From positions 1 through 45,509 of the IMG/VR virus record IMGVR_UViG_3300044712_000506: a DNA stretch of 45,509 nt. One strand, 5' to 3'. The stretch comes from a virus. Under the pieces are notes generated by a model. It saw nothing but the letters and a program-made list of their open reading frames with translations. It was not told the DNA's origin and did no database searches. Position numbers and translations under genes: made by a program. This document shows positions 39,320 through 45,509 of the stretch, piece by piece (position 1 is the first letter of the stretch; each line of letters starts with the position of its first letter).

Positions 39320-40542
39320 CGTTGCCAACCTTTAACATATTCTGGTGAGAAGTTTGCTTTGCTGAATTGCAATCTATCAACCAATTTAAGTGCATTCTTT
39401 CCAAGATGGTCAATAGCAACAAAGCCTTCCTGATTAGTCACTTCGTAACCATCTTTGGTCTTAAGGAATGTTCTAAGACCGTTTACTCTATTAAGTTTAT
39501 CTAGAAGCATATATTTCACTTCATCCACAATATTGTAGATACGGAAAACATCTACAACATCCGAACCATGTTCTTTGAAGTATGAAAGAACCTCATCACG
39601 CTTCTTGAATGATGCTTGTTTACCAGCATCTGATTTCTTTTTGTCTGCATCTTTCTGGTAAAAATCTTCAATGTACTTGACAAGATCATCGACAAATTTC
39701 TTTGGATCACCGATACGTTGACCTTCACGGACTTTTACGTTAATGAATGCATTCACACGAATCCTACGATCCTCATTGCTTGAAAGACCATCTAGAACTG
39801 GACGCTTCATTTTTGCAAAGATTTTACCAGCTTCTGCGAGAAGGCTTGTCACATGTTTTGTTTCTTCTGCGGTCAATGTAGCATTACCAGATACATCCTT
39901 GAAAACTGCATCTACAGACCAGACGGTTTTTACTTTTTTGAGATTTGTTGCAATCTCCTGTCCAAAACTCGCTGACATTGATTCAAAAGAGTCTCCTCGG
40001 TATGTTGTGTGCCATACCACACCGATTTTGGATCCAAGTATTTGTTTAGCAAGATCGCTTTCTTTTGGTATCGCATAAACAATCGTGTTAGGATGGAAAG
40101 TAATATGCGGTTCTCCATCAATGTCAACTTCTTTAATATCTTCTCGCGCATAAAGAAAATCACCCTGTATCACGCCCTTGATTCCAAGTTTTGGCAACTC
40201 AGCAAGAGCTAGTTTCAATTTTACATTCAAATCACCTGATGTGTCTGCATCAATGTCAGCATCAGTTTTATATACTTTTGGATCTTTATTAAAGATACCT
40301 TTCTTTGCTACAAAGAATTTACCATCGGAAGGATCAATACCAGCAAAAACTGCTGGCGCTCCATCCCATTTGGTGGAAATATTCATTGGACTTTTTGTAT
40401 TACCAGCAAGAGTGTCTCTTAGAACTCTTAGATGGTTAATTGCTTGGCGAGTGCCTTCAACACCACCATCTATGATAGCATCCGCAAGATGCACCATATG
40501 TGTGTTCTTTTCTTCTTCTAGATACTGTTTGAATGATAACAT
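39316..40542 (-). CDS. Predicted KxDG-type nucleotidyltransferase/ligase with capsid-targeting-like N-terminus
   Basis: 408 residues, N-terminus MLSFKQYLEEEK. Candidate ligase motifs in order: motif I K58-W-D-G61 (STKWDGAPAVFAG), a motif III-like IKGVIQGDFLYA (121-132), motif IV EGFVA (372-376) and motif V KLVDRLQFSKANF (386-398). The distance between III and IV is longer than in DNA ligases, so an insert of about 200 residues is present. Proteins of this type in T4-like phages are usually unannotated (I recall the name DUF6267). Cargo-like, and coupled to a HAD phosphatase. Confidence 0.78.
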   Translation of the reverse strand: MLSFKQYLEEEKNTHMVHLADAIIDGGVEGTRQAINHLRVLRDTLAGNTKSPMNISTKWDGAPAVFAGIDPSDGKFFVAKKGIFNKDPKVYKTDADIDADTSGDLNVKLKLALAELPKLGIKGVIQGDFLYAREDIKEVDIDGEPHITFHPNTIVYAIPKESDLAKQILGSKIGVVWHTTYRGDSFESMSASFGQEIATNLKKVKTVWSVDAVFKDVSGNATLTAEETKHVTSLLAEAGKIFAKMKRPVLDGLSSNEDRRIRVNAFINVKVREGQRIGDPKKFVDDLVKYIEDFYQKDADKKKSDAGKQASFKKRDEVLSYFKEHGSDVVDVFRIYNIVDEVKYMLLDKLNRVNGLRTFLKTKDGYEVTNQEGFVAIDHLGKNALKLVDRLQFSKANFSPEYVKGWQR

Positions 40543-41148
40543 TTATACTTTCCTTACCGATCCATCATGTTGTACATGATATGCTTCAAACTCTATATTT
40601 GGATATTGTTTAGCAAGAGCCTTGAACATAGTAATATTGGACATTGCATCATCAAAGAAACGAACTCTCTCATATTTCCCGCCACGAAGATATTTATGAA
40701 AAATGAACCTTTTATTCTTGGCGGATGAACCAAGGTTTAGATTACCTGATCGTTCAACGTATACTTTATCTATGTCTATACCATATCTACGAAAGGTGTC
40801 AATGAATTTCTTTTTGTCGTCAAAATCTGCACGAGCTGTGACAACAATTACCTTTGATCCGGCATTGACAGCATTTGTAATGATTGCCTTAGCTTTTTTG
40901 ATCATAGACCAAATTGGAATTGATGTGTCGTGAAAAATTTCAGCATTTCTAAATTCGCCGTAATCGTATGTTTCACCTGGTTCAAGTTTATATGTATTGT
41001 ATTGCTGGTTGTCTAGCGATCTTACCAACTTGCCATTTTTCATCACACGGACAAGTGCTTTAGTGCGAAACAGAGTCTCATCAATATCAAAGATAGTGAG
41101 ACCCTTGCCACGTGTTTGTTCTTCCAAATAGTGTTTGAATGAAAGCAT
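40543..41148 (-). CDS. HAD-superfamily phosphatase with capsid-targeting-like N-terminus
   Basis: 201 residues. N-terminal MLSFKHYLEE is nearly identical to the ligase-like neighbour. The HAD core follows: motif I FDIDETL (Asp21 and Asp23, residues 20-26), motif II VIVVTARAD (100-108) and motif III RFFDDAMSN (163-171). It resembles the phosphatase half of T4 polynucleotide kinase/phosphatase, which removes 3' phosphates, but no kinase domain is present. Stop and neighbour start are directly adjacent. Likely substrate: nucleic-acid ends. Inference only. Confidence 0.85.
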   Translation of the reverse strand: MLSFKHYLEEQTRGKGLTIFDIDETLFRTKALVRVMKNGKLVRSLDNQQYNTYKLEPGETYDYGEFRNAEIFHDTSIPIWSMIKKAKAIITNAVNAGSKVIVVTARADFDDKKKFIDTFRRYGIDIDKVYVERSGNLNLGSSAKNKRFIFHKYLRGGKYERVRFFDDAMSNITMFKALAKQYPNIEFEAYHVQHDGSVRKV

Positions 41149-42105
41149 TTATTTTACGACCAATACGTTTTGATTAATACGAGTTTTACCTACGGCAAGT
41201 ACACGAATACCCGGATAAATTTTAGAACCTCTTCTAGAACTGTCATTTCTAATCAAGAAATAAACTGACTGCTTACCATTTTCTACTTCTGGTATTGTTC
41301 TATAAATCTCGGAAACAGTTACAACTATTGTTTCTCCATCTGGATCTATTTTAAAATCAGAAGATGAATATGTTTTATAGAGAACGGCACCATTACCCTT
41401 TATAATATCAGAACCAAATACAACATCTTCAGTTTCCTTGGTTGTCGCTTTGACTGCTATGTTTGGAGTAATTTTCTTTATGGCAGTACCTTCTAGTTTT
41501 ACTTTACCCAAAGAAACTTGTTTGTCAATAATTTCTTTTGCTTTTCCTGACCAATATGAGTCGGCAGACTCCCACATTTCAGCATTATCTTTTTTCAATG
41601 ACAATGGCACTTTCTTGCCATCCATTGTAAGTAAATTAACGTCTGATTTCTTTCGACCTGATGTATCTCTACCAACTTCTTCAGCGAGTTTCACATCTTC
41701 TACTCTAAATCGTTTTGATCCAGCTACAAATTCTACATGCATAGGACCGTCTTTTAAGAAGAAGTTTAATTGATTAATAAGAGTGTGTTCATTGTCAAGA
41801 CCAGCCGATCTATTTCCTTGTTTCGATGCTGGAGCTGCACCAACCGAAAACTTTCCAATGACTACTGCACCGACAGAAGAACTTCCTTTATTGGGATCAT
41901 ATTTTGCACCATAATCTGCAAAAAGGTGCTCAATCTTCTTTAAAAGATCAATTCTGTTTACACCATCTACTAAAACTTGAAATGATACAGCAGATTTGTC
42001 TTTGAATTTTTCGTAACCGAATGCTTGTGTGATTTTGTCTTTTAGACTATCAGCCGTCAAGTTTGCTGATTCTCTTAAAAAAGTAGAAAAATTCTTTATA
42101 GCCAC
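41149..42105 (-). CDS. Predicted PD-(D/E)xK-like nuclease with capsid-targeting-like N-terminus
   Basis: 318 residues with a GTG start at 42105 (weak site, late promoter upstream). N-terminus MAIKNFSTFLRESAN fits the cargo motif in a shifted form. Candidate nuclease core: Glu106 (GLDNEHTLINQL), Asp155 (RKKSDVNLLTMDG) and S-x-Lys171 (KVPLSLKKD), the order E...D...xK expected of restriction-type nucleases, with Ser instead of Glu in the third motif. Domain assignment is by eye and not certain. First gene of the three-gene trio. Confidence 0.65.
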   Translation of the reverse strand: MAIKNFSTFLRESANLTADSLKDKITQAFGYEKFKDKSAVSFQVLVDGVNRIDLLKKIEHLFADYGAKYDPNKGSSSVGAVVIGKFSVGAAPASKQGNRSAGLDNEHTLINQLNFFLKDGPMHVEFVAGSKRFRVEDVKLAEEVGRDTSGRKKSDVNLLTMDGKKVPLSLKKDNAEMWESADSYWSGKAKEIIDKQVSLGKVKLEGTAIKKITPNIAVKATTKETEDVVFGSDIIKGNGAVLYKTYSSSDFKIDPDGETIVVTVSEIYRTIPEVENGKQSVYFLIRNDSSRRGSKIYPGIRVLAVGKTRINQNVLVVK

Positions 42106-42126
42106 AATAAACTCTCTTTTTGGCTA

Positions 42127-42134
42127 TATTTATA
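42127..42134 (-). promoter_or_regulatory. T4-type late promoter for the nuclease-phosphatase-ligase trio
   Basis: TATAAATA on the minus strand, 21 bp upstream of GTG 42105 and directly after the terminator hairpin of gene 42151-42342. Late transcription of the trio fits packaging of its products. Confidence 0.72.
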
Positions 42135-42142
42135 AAGTATTA

Positions 42143-42161
42143 AGGGAGCTTTACGCTCCCT
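42143..42161 (-). terminator. Terminator with stop codon in its loop
   Basis: 7-bp stem (42143-42149 with 42155-42161), 5-base loop, followed on the minus strand by TTAATACTTT. The TAA of gene 42151-42342 (42151-42153) lies in the loop. It separates the replication operon from the late trio. Confidence 0.72.
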
Positions 42162-42342
42162 CAACTACCTCATGTTTTGTTGCAAAGAACATCGGGGTCC
42201 ATCCGTTAAACCCGGAACCAAGATTTAACTTCCTGCATAGATCTTTAGCTTTCTTTTCATCAAACTCAAGCTCAATTGTAACGTCACTGCCTTTTTCATA
42301 AATGTTGTAGACATTATCTGATTTTTTCAATGCATAACTCAT
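42151..42342 (-). CDS. Small protein (63 aa) after the helicase
   Basis: MSYALKKSDNVYNIYEKGSD and a conserved-looking RKLNLGSGFNGWTPMFFA block. I know this small uncharacterised family from T4-like phages (FNGWTPxFF). Start overlaps the gp41 stop by 4 bases. It is the last gene of the uvsX-gp41 operon. Function unknown. Confidence 0.72.
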   Translation of the reverse strand: MSYALKKSDNVYNIYEKGSDVTIELEFDEKKAKDLCRKLNLGSGFNGWTPMFFATKHEVVEGA

Positions 42343-43763
42343 AGTATATCCTCTGCTTCTTTCAGTTTCTTTTTCCGTTTACTTGACACGTCAGCCCATT
42401 CATCCGTAAATGAACCTTTGTCAAAGACTGGTTTATCATCATCTTTGACATTTCTACTTTCAGACATTACTTTTGTTTGTACATCTTCCTCCAGATCAAA
42501 GATTTTCATTTTTGCACGGTCGATTCCAACCATGAACCTCTTGTAGTATGATAAATCACCCCATCGGTTTTTCAACTGTTTTATCATCAATTGTTTCCGT
42601 TCTTCGAGTTCCTCATTGCTGATAAGACCGAAGATAGCATCTGCTGTGTGAGTGATACCCATGGATTCTGATGTATTGGACAAGTCAACATCGGAACTAT
42701 CATATGCACTACGGTTAAACTGTGATGATGTGACAATGGCAACACCAAATTCCATTGCAAGACCACGAACTTCTTCAGCAATAGACTTGACCAATGTGTA
42801 TGAATTTGCAGATGCGGCACCTTTGACACGTGATGAAGCACAGATGTTCAAGTAGTCGACAAAAATGATGTCAGGGACAAAATTCTTCTTCATCCGCAAT
42901 TCATTCAATAGATGTCGAAAGTGACCAGCATGTGCAGAACCAGTTGGATATTCTTTGATGATTAATTTACCAGGTGTCTTACTCTTGACTTTATTCACTC
43001 TTGATTGGTATGTTTCACGAGGTAGAACCAACAATTCATCTAGTCTTGTATCAAGCAAGTTTGCATCAATACGACGAGCAACTTCTTCCTCTGGAAGTTC
43101 CATGGTAATGTAAAGAACATTTCTGCCGAACATCAGACTTGTGGCAGCCATATGACACTTGACAAGTGATTTACCACCACCGGTCGTGGCAAGTAATACG
43201 GTCATTGATTTCCTTGGAAGCCCACCTTTAGTGATCTTGTTGAACAACTCTATGTCAAATGCAAGCCGTTCTTCTTTGCGATGGTAATACTCATAACGAT
43301 CATCAAAGTCTTCCAGAAAGTCGTGGCCAACACTCGTGTCAAAACTGATACCCAAAGAGTCGGATAAAAGTTTTGGAATAGCACCTTTATCGTGTTCTTT
43401 GTCTTGACCGTCTAGAATTAGAATTGCTTTACGGATTGAATTATAAAGATCTTTGTCTTGACAGAATCGTTCAGTCTCATTTTCGAGCCATTCCTGATTT
43501 GTAGTCTTATCAATTGATAGTTCATCAATAGTCTTGCACACTTCTTTGTATGCATCTTCATTCAGGTCTTTTCTCTTGTCAACAGAAATTTTAAGGGCTT
43601 CAATTGACGGAGGTTCTTTATACTTTTCTACATAATCGGCATAGGTAGAAAAGATCTTTTTGTGAGTGTTTTCGTCGAAGTATTCCTCTTTGATATAAGG
43701 GAAAACTTTGCGTGAAAATTCTTCATTGAAAATAAGATTGGAAATAATTGTCTTTTCTAGCAT
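42339..43763 (-). CDS. 41: Replicative DNA helicase (T4 gp41-like)
   Basis: 474 residues from ATG 43763 (MLEKTIISNLIFNEEFSRKV), chosen for its GAGGTGG ribosome site. A second possible start 18 bases upstream has none. DnaB-like N-terminal domain, then Walker A ATTGGGKS (192-199), Walker B-like IIFVDYLNI and the SQFNR motif typical of DnaB-family helicases. It unwinds the fork 5' to 3' and partners the gp61 primase. Acidic C-terminus (KKLKEAEDIL). Confidence 0.94.
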   Translation of the reverse strand: MLEKTIISNLIFNEEFSRKVFPYIKEEYFDENTHKKIFSTYADYVEKYKEPPSIEALKISVDKRKDLNEDAYKEVCKTIDELSIDKTTNQEWLENETERFCQDKDLYNSIRKAILILDGQDKEHDKGAIPKLLSDSLGISFDTSVGHDFLEDFDDRYEYYHRKEERLAFDIELFNKITKGGLPRKSMTVLLATTGGGKSLVKCHMAATSLMFGRNVLYITMELPEEEVARRIDANLLDTRLDELLVLPRETYQSRVNKVKSKTPGKLIIKEYPTGSAHAGHFRHLLNELRMKKNFVPDIIFVDYLNICASSRVKGAASANSYTLVKSIAEEVRGLAMEFGVAIVTSSQFNRSAYDSSDVDLSNTSESMGITHTADAIFGLISNEELEERKQLMIKQLKNRWGDLSYYKRFMVGIDRAKMKIFDLEEDVQTKVMSESRNVKDDDKPVFDKGSFTDEWADVSSKRKKKLKEAEDIL

Positions 43764-43785
43764 TAACCACCTCGTAAACATATAT

Positions 43786-43812
43786 TGCCCTGACCAAAAT
43801 ATGATCAGGGCA
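43786..43812 (-). terminator. Hairpin between uvsX and gene 41
   Basis: 10-bp stem (43786-43795 with 43803-43812, one wobble pair) and 7-base loop, immediately after the uvsX stop. No long U-run follows on the minus strand, so termination may be partial. Confidence 0.6.
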
Positions 43813-43837
43813 TTCTTATTAATTCATAATATCACAC

Positions 43838-44911
43838 TTATTCGTCGATGTCAAACTCTTCATCATCATCTTCGGATACCTGTGAAGCACCACCGGCACC
43901 ACCAGTCAATTTAAACTTACGTTCAACATATTCTTTGAACGTCTTGTCTTTGATTAGCTTTTCAAAGTATGCGTCATTGCTTTCAAGATCCTTGGCACGA
44001 TAACTCTTTTCAGAGATTTCACCTGTTTCCATATCTACAGTCTGATACCAACCAACTTTTGGCTTGATAATGTGACCAGACTCTTGAGCAAGTTCAAAGA
44101 GTGAGGACCACTTGTAAATACCGCTATCAAAGAAAACACTGAATGGCAGTTTTGACTTTTCCTTGACATAACGAGATTTTTCGATGTTGATGGTAAATTT
44201 GAAACCTGCAAGTTCAGTTCCATCTTTCTCCTGTGATTTGGAGATAATAAAGATCTGATTAGCAGAGTAGTAAATACCAGTACCACCAGATACAATAGCC
44301 TTTGGATAAAGACCCATTTCCTGATAGATATGGTTAATTGCAAGACATGGAACATTCTTTGTGGTCAAATGTGGAGTGATAATACGGAACAAAGATTTCA
44401 GACTCTTTGCACGTGACATATCAGCAACTGATTTTTCATTTTCGGCATCTTCAACTTCTTTCTTAGAAGCAAGGTTACCGATGGAGTCGATCATAATAAA
44501 AACATTGTCCTTCTTTTCGACTTCATTCAGTCTTTGAACAATATCAAACTTCAGTTGCTCAACGTTTTCAATTGGAATGTGAATGACACGATGGATGTCA
44601 ATATTGAAACTCTCAAGGTAATCAGGTGTGATACCAAATTCAGAGTCGTAAAGAATCGCAACACCGTCATCATATTTGTCTAGGTATGCTTTCATACAAT
44701 AAAGTGAAAGCATGGTTTTAAAGCTCTTTGATGCGCCAGCAACTACGGTAAGACCTGGAAGTAACCCGCCATCAAGTGAACCACTAAATGCAATATTCAA
44801 AATCGGAAGATCAGTAGGAATGACCTCTTTGGCATTAAAGAATGATGATTTTGAAAGCACAGAAGCGGATTTAATGTTTCCAGCTTTCAACATTTTATCT
44901 AATAGACTCAT
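43838..44911 (-). CDS. uvsX: RecA-like recombinase UvsX
   Basis: 357 residues. Walker A GASKSFKT (59-66), Walker B region VFIMIDSIGNLAS, and a RecA-type core from residue 30 to about 260. It has the short N-terminal helix and acidic tail (SEDDDEEFDIDE) of T4 UvsX. It drives strand invasion in recombination-dependent replication with gp32. No UvsY candidate is identifiable in the window. It overlaps the upstream 94-residue gene by 4 bases. Confidence 0.95.
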   Translation of the reverse strand: MSLLDKMLKAGNIKSASVLSKSSFFNAKEVIPTDLPILNIAFSGSLDGGLLPGLTVVAGASKSFKTMLSLYCMKAYLDKYDDGVAILYDSEFGITPDYLESFNIDIHRVIHIPIENVEQLKFDIVQRLNEVEKKDNVFIMIDSIGNLASKKEVEDAENEKSVADMSRAKSLKSLFRIITPHLTTKNVPCLAINHIYQEMGLYPKAIVSGGTGIYYSANQIFIISKSQEKDGTELAGFKFTINIEKSRYVKEKSKLPFSVFFDSGIYKWSSLFELAQESGHIIKPKVGWYQTVDMETGEISEKSYRAKDLESNDAYFEKLIKDKTFKEYVERKFKLTGGAGGASQVSEDDDEEFDIDE

Positions 44912-45192
44912 CTAACTTTCCCTTCTACTATTAGTTTTAATTTGTCTTTGTATTCTTGGATTTTTTCAACTCTATTTGGCCAATGAATGGTTGATTTTTC
45001 TGGATTTTTGCAAAGATTATCCAAGAACGGAACGATGGATGAATATAGAAGTTTAAGCCTATTTTCTAAATCTTCTATCTTTTCTTGATCTTCTCGAATA
45101 ACGGCTTCTAGGTTTTCTTTAACCTCATGTACCTCTTCATCAGCAAAACTAAAACCAAAATCAAAGTTTTCTATTTTAGCCTCTTTTTTCAT
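44908..45192 (-). CDS. Conserved-type T4-like phage protein (94 aa)
   Basis: MKKEAKIENFDFGFSFADEE followed by a helical region and STIHWPNRVEKIQEYKDKLK. The DFGFxFADEE opening and PNRVEKIxExKxKL ending are familiar from an unnamed family found between gp32 and UvsX in marine T4-like phages. Probably a small partner of recombination or replication. First gene of the uvsX operon. Confidence 0.75.
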   Translation of the reverse strand: MKKEAKIENFDFGFSFADEEVHEVKENLEAVIREDQEKIEDLENRLKLLYSSIVPFLDNLCKNPEKSTIHWPNRVEKIQEYKDKLKLIVEGKVR

Positions 45193-45211
45193 ATGTATAT
45201 CCTTTGCTTAA

Positions 45212-45241
45212 AGTATACAATAAACTCGATTGAATCGAGTT
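45212..45241 (-). promoter_or_regulatory. Promoter region of the uvsX operon with palindromic box
   Basis: TATACT (45217-45212) on the minus strand lies 20 bp before ATG 45192. A perfect palindrome, AACTCGATT-G-AATCGAGTT (45223-45241), occupies the place of a -35 box, and no good TTGACA is present. This layout suits a promoter activated or repressed by a dimeric phage regulator, comparable in logic to T4 middle promoters. Confidence 0.5.
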
Positions 45242-45250
45242 ATGTGAATA

Positions 45251-45272
45251 GGAGAGGGAATTAACCCTCTCC
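45251..45272 (-). terminator. Hairpin after gp32 (terminator)
   Basis: Perfect 8-bp GC-rich stem (45251-45258 with 45265-45272), AATTAA-type loop, 16 bases after the gp32 stop. A T-poor tail (TATTCAC) on the minus strand makes it a moderate terminator, isolating gp32 from the uvsX operon. Confidence 0.68.
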
Positions 45273-45288
45273 ATTTATGGTTTTGATT

Positions 45289-45509
45289 TTAGCCTTTTGA
45301 AAGGTTTCTGAAGAACTCTAGATCGTCATCATCTTCTTCATCAACAGATGATGGTTGTTCTTTCATGGAAGGTGCAGGAGCTTCCTTCTTTGGTGGTTGT
45401 GCTTTACTCATGTCAAGTTCATCATATAGATCTTCTTCGGCTGATGAAGCAGCCTTTGAACGAAGATCGGCATCAGCACCAACAATACCAAGTACACGGT
45501 GTAGTTTTG
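45289..45509 (-). CDS. 32: Single-stranded DNA-binding protein gp32, C-terminal part
   Basis: The last 73 codons are present, continuing off the right edge. They encode KLHRVLGIVGADADLRSKAA, an Ala/Pro/Lys linker, and the acidic tail SSVDEEDDDDLEFFRNLSKG. That tail (DDDLEFF) is the gp32 protein-interaction domain. Together with the uvsX neighbour it identifies the gene. The OB-fold lies outside the window. Confidence 0.82.
   Translation of the reverse strand, partial: KLHRVLGIVGADADLRSKAASSAEEDLYDELDMSKAQPPKKEAPAPSMKEQPSSVDEEDDDDLEFFRNLSKG

Noticed and set aside
1-45509. CRISPR array, integrase, transposase or insertion-sequence ends
   Set aside because: No repeat-spacer series, recombinase motif or terminal repeats with target duplications were seen.

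Overview
The window is a stretch of a large, AT-rich, T4-like myovirus genome. The T4-type replication and recombination genes identify it: the C-terminus of the single-stranded DNA-binding protein gp32, the recombinase UvsX, the replicative helicase gp41 and the primase gp61. Around them are a phage nucleotide-synthesis set (NrdA, NrdB, ThyA, DHFR), a ClpP-type protease, a lysis cassette and a fibre-like structural protein. Almost every gene is on the minus strand. They are packed with 1-4 base ATGA, TAATG or TTGA overlaps. Only two genes (13976-14600) run on the plus strand. There is no integrase, rRNA, tRNA or CRISPR array that I can see. The DUF1127-like protein, GTA-type 3TM holin, SleB-like hydrolase and Pal-like OmpA protein are most at home in alphaproteobacteria. 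I therefore infer a marine-type alphaproteobacterial host (SAR11, SAR116 or roseobacter-like), but the window does not prove it.

Layout. 1-9.1 kb is an early-type region of small genes: ClpP, zinc-ribbon peptides, NADAR, DUF454, SleB hydrolase, OmpA/Pal-like and many unknowns. It is served by near-consensus host-type promoters (TTGACA, 16-17 bp, TATAnT), often placed on top of the upstream gene's stop codon. 9.1-13.9 kb is nucleotide metabolism. The ATP-cone regulatory domain of ribonucleotide reductase sits on NrdB rather than NrdA. 13.9-14.6 kb holds the plus-strand pair behind a T4-type late promoter. 14.6-15.6 kb is the primase. 15.7-19.4 kb is lysis: coiled-coil membrane protein, holin, o-spanin, i-spanin and GH19 endolysin, with two modular proteins inserted. 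19.4-28 kb holds virion-associated and modular proteins, including an 892-residue mosaic with a nucleotidyltransferase domain. 28-36.3 kb is an 11-gene glycan operon: GT29-like, GT25-like and DxD glycosyltransferases, two methyltransferases and UDP-galactopyranose mutase. 36.3-39.3 kb has a late promoter, small genes and the fibre-like protein. 39.3-42.1 kb is a nuclease-like, HAD-phosphatase and KxDG-ligase-like trio. 42.1-45.5 kb is gp41, UvsX and gp32.

The most interesting signal is distributed. At least eight otherwise unrelated proteins (21-25 kb and 39-42 kb) begin with the same short motif, M-x-x-F-K-x-[FY]-[LFV]-x-E or a close variant. It resembles the T4 internal-protein capsid-targeting peptide (MKTYQEFIAE) with its prohead-protease site. 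Several neighbours also carry internal repeats ending in LDE or IDE, which fit the (L/I)xE rule of the T4 gp21 protease. I read this as a set of capsid-packaged cargo proteins injected with the DNA. Under that reading the cargo includes a predicted end-processing kit (nuclease, 3' phosphatase, ligase), a protein with an exact HiPIP signature and a multi-module polyprotein. This is an inference that virion proteomics could test.
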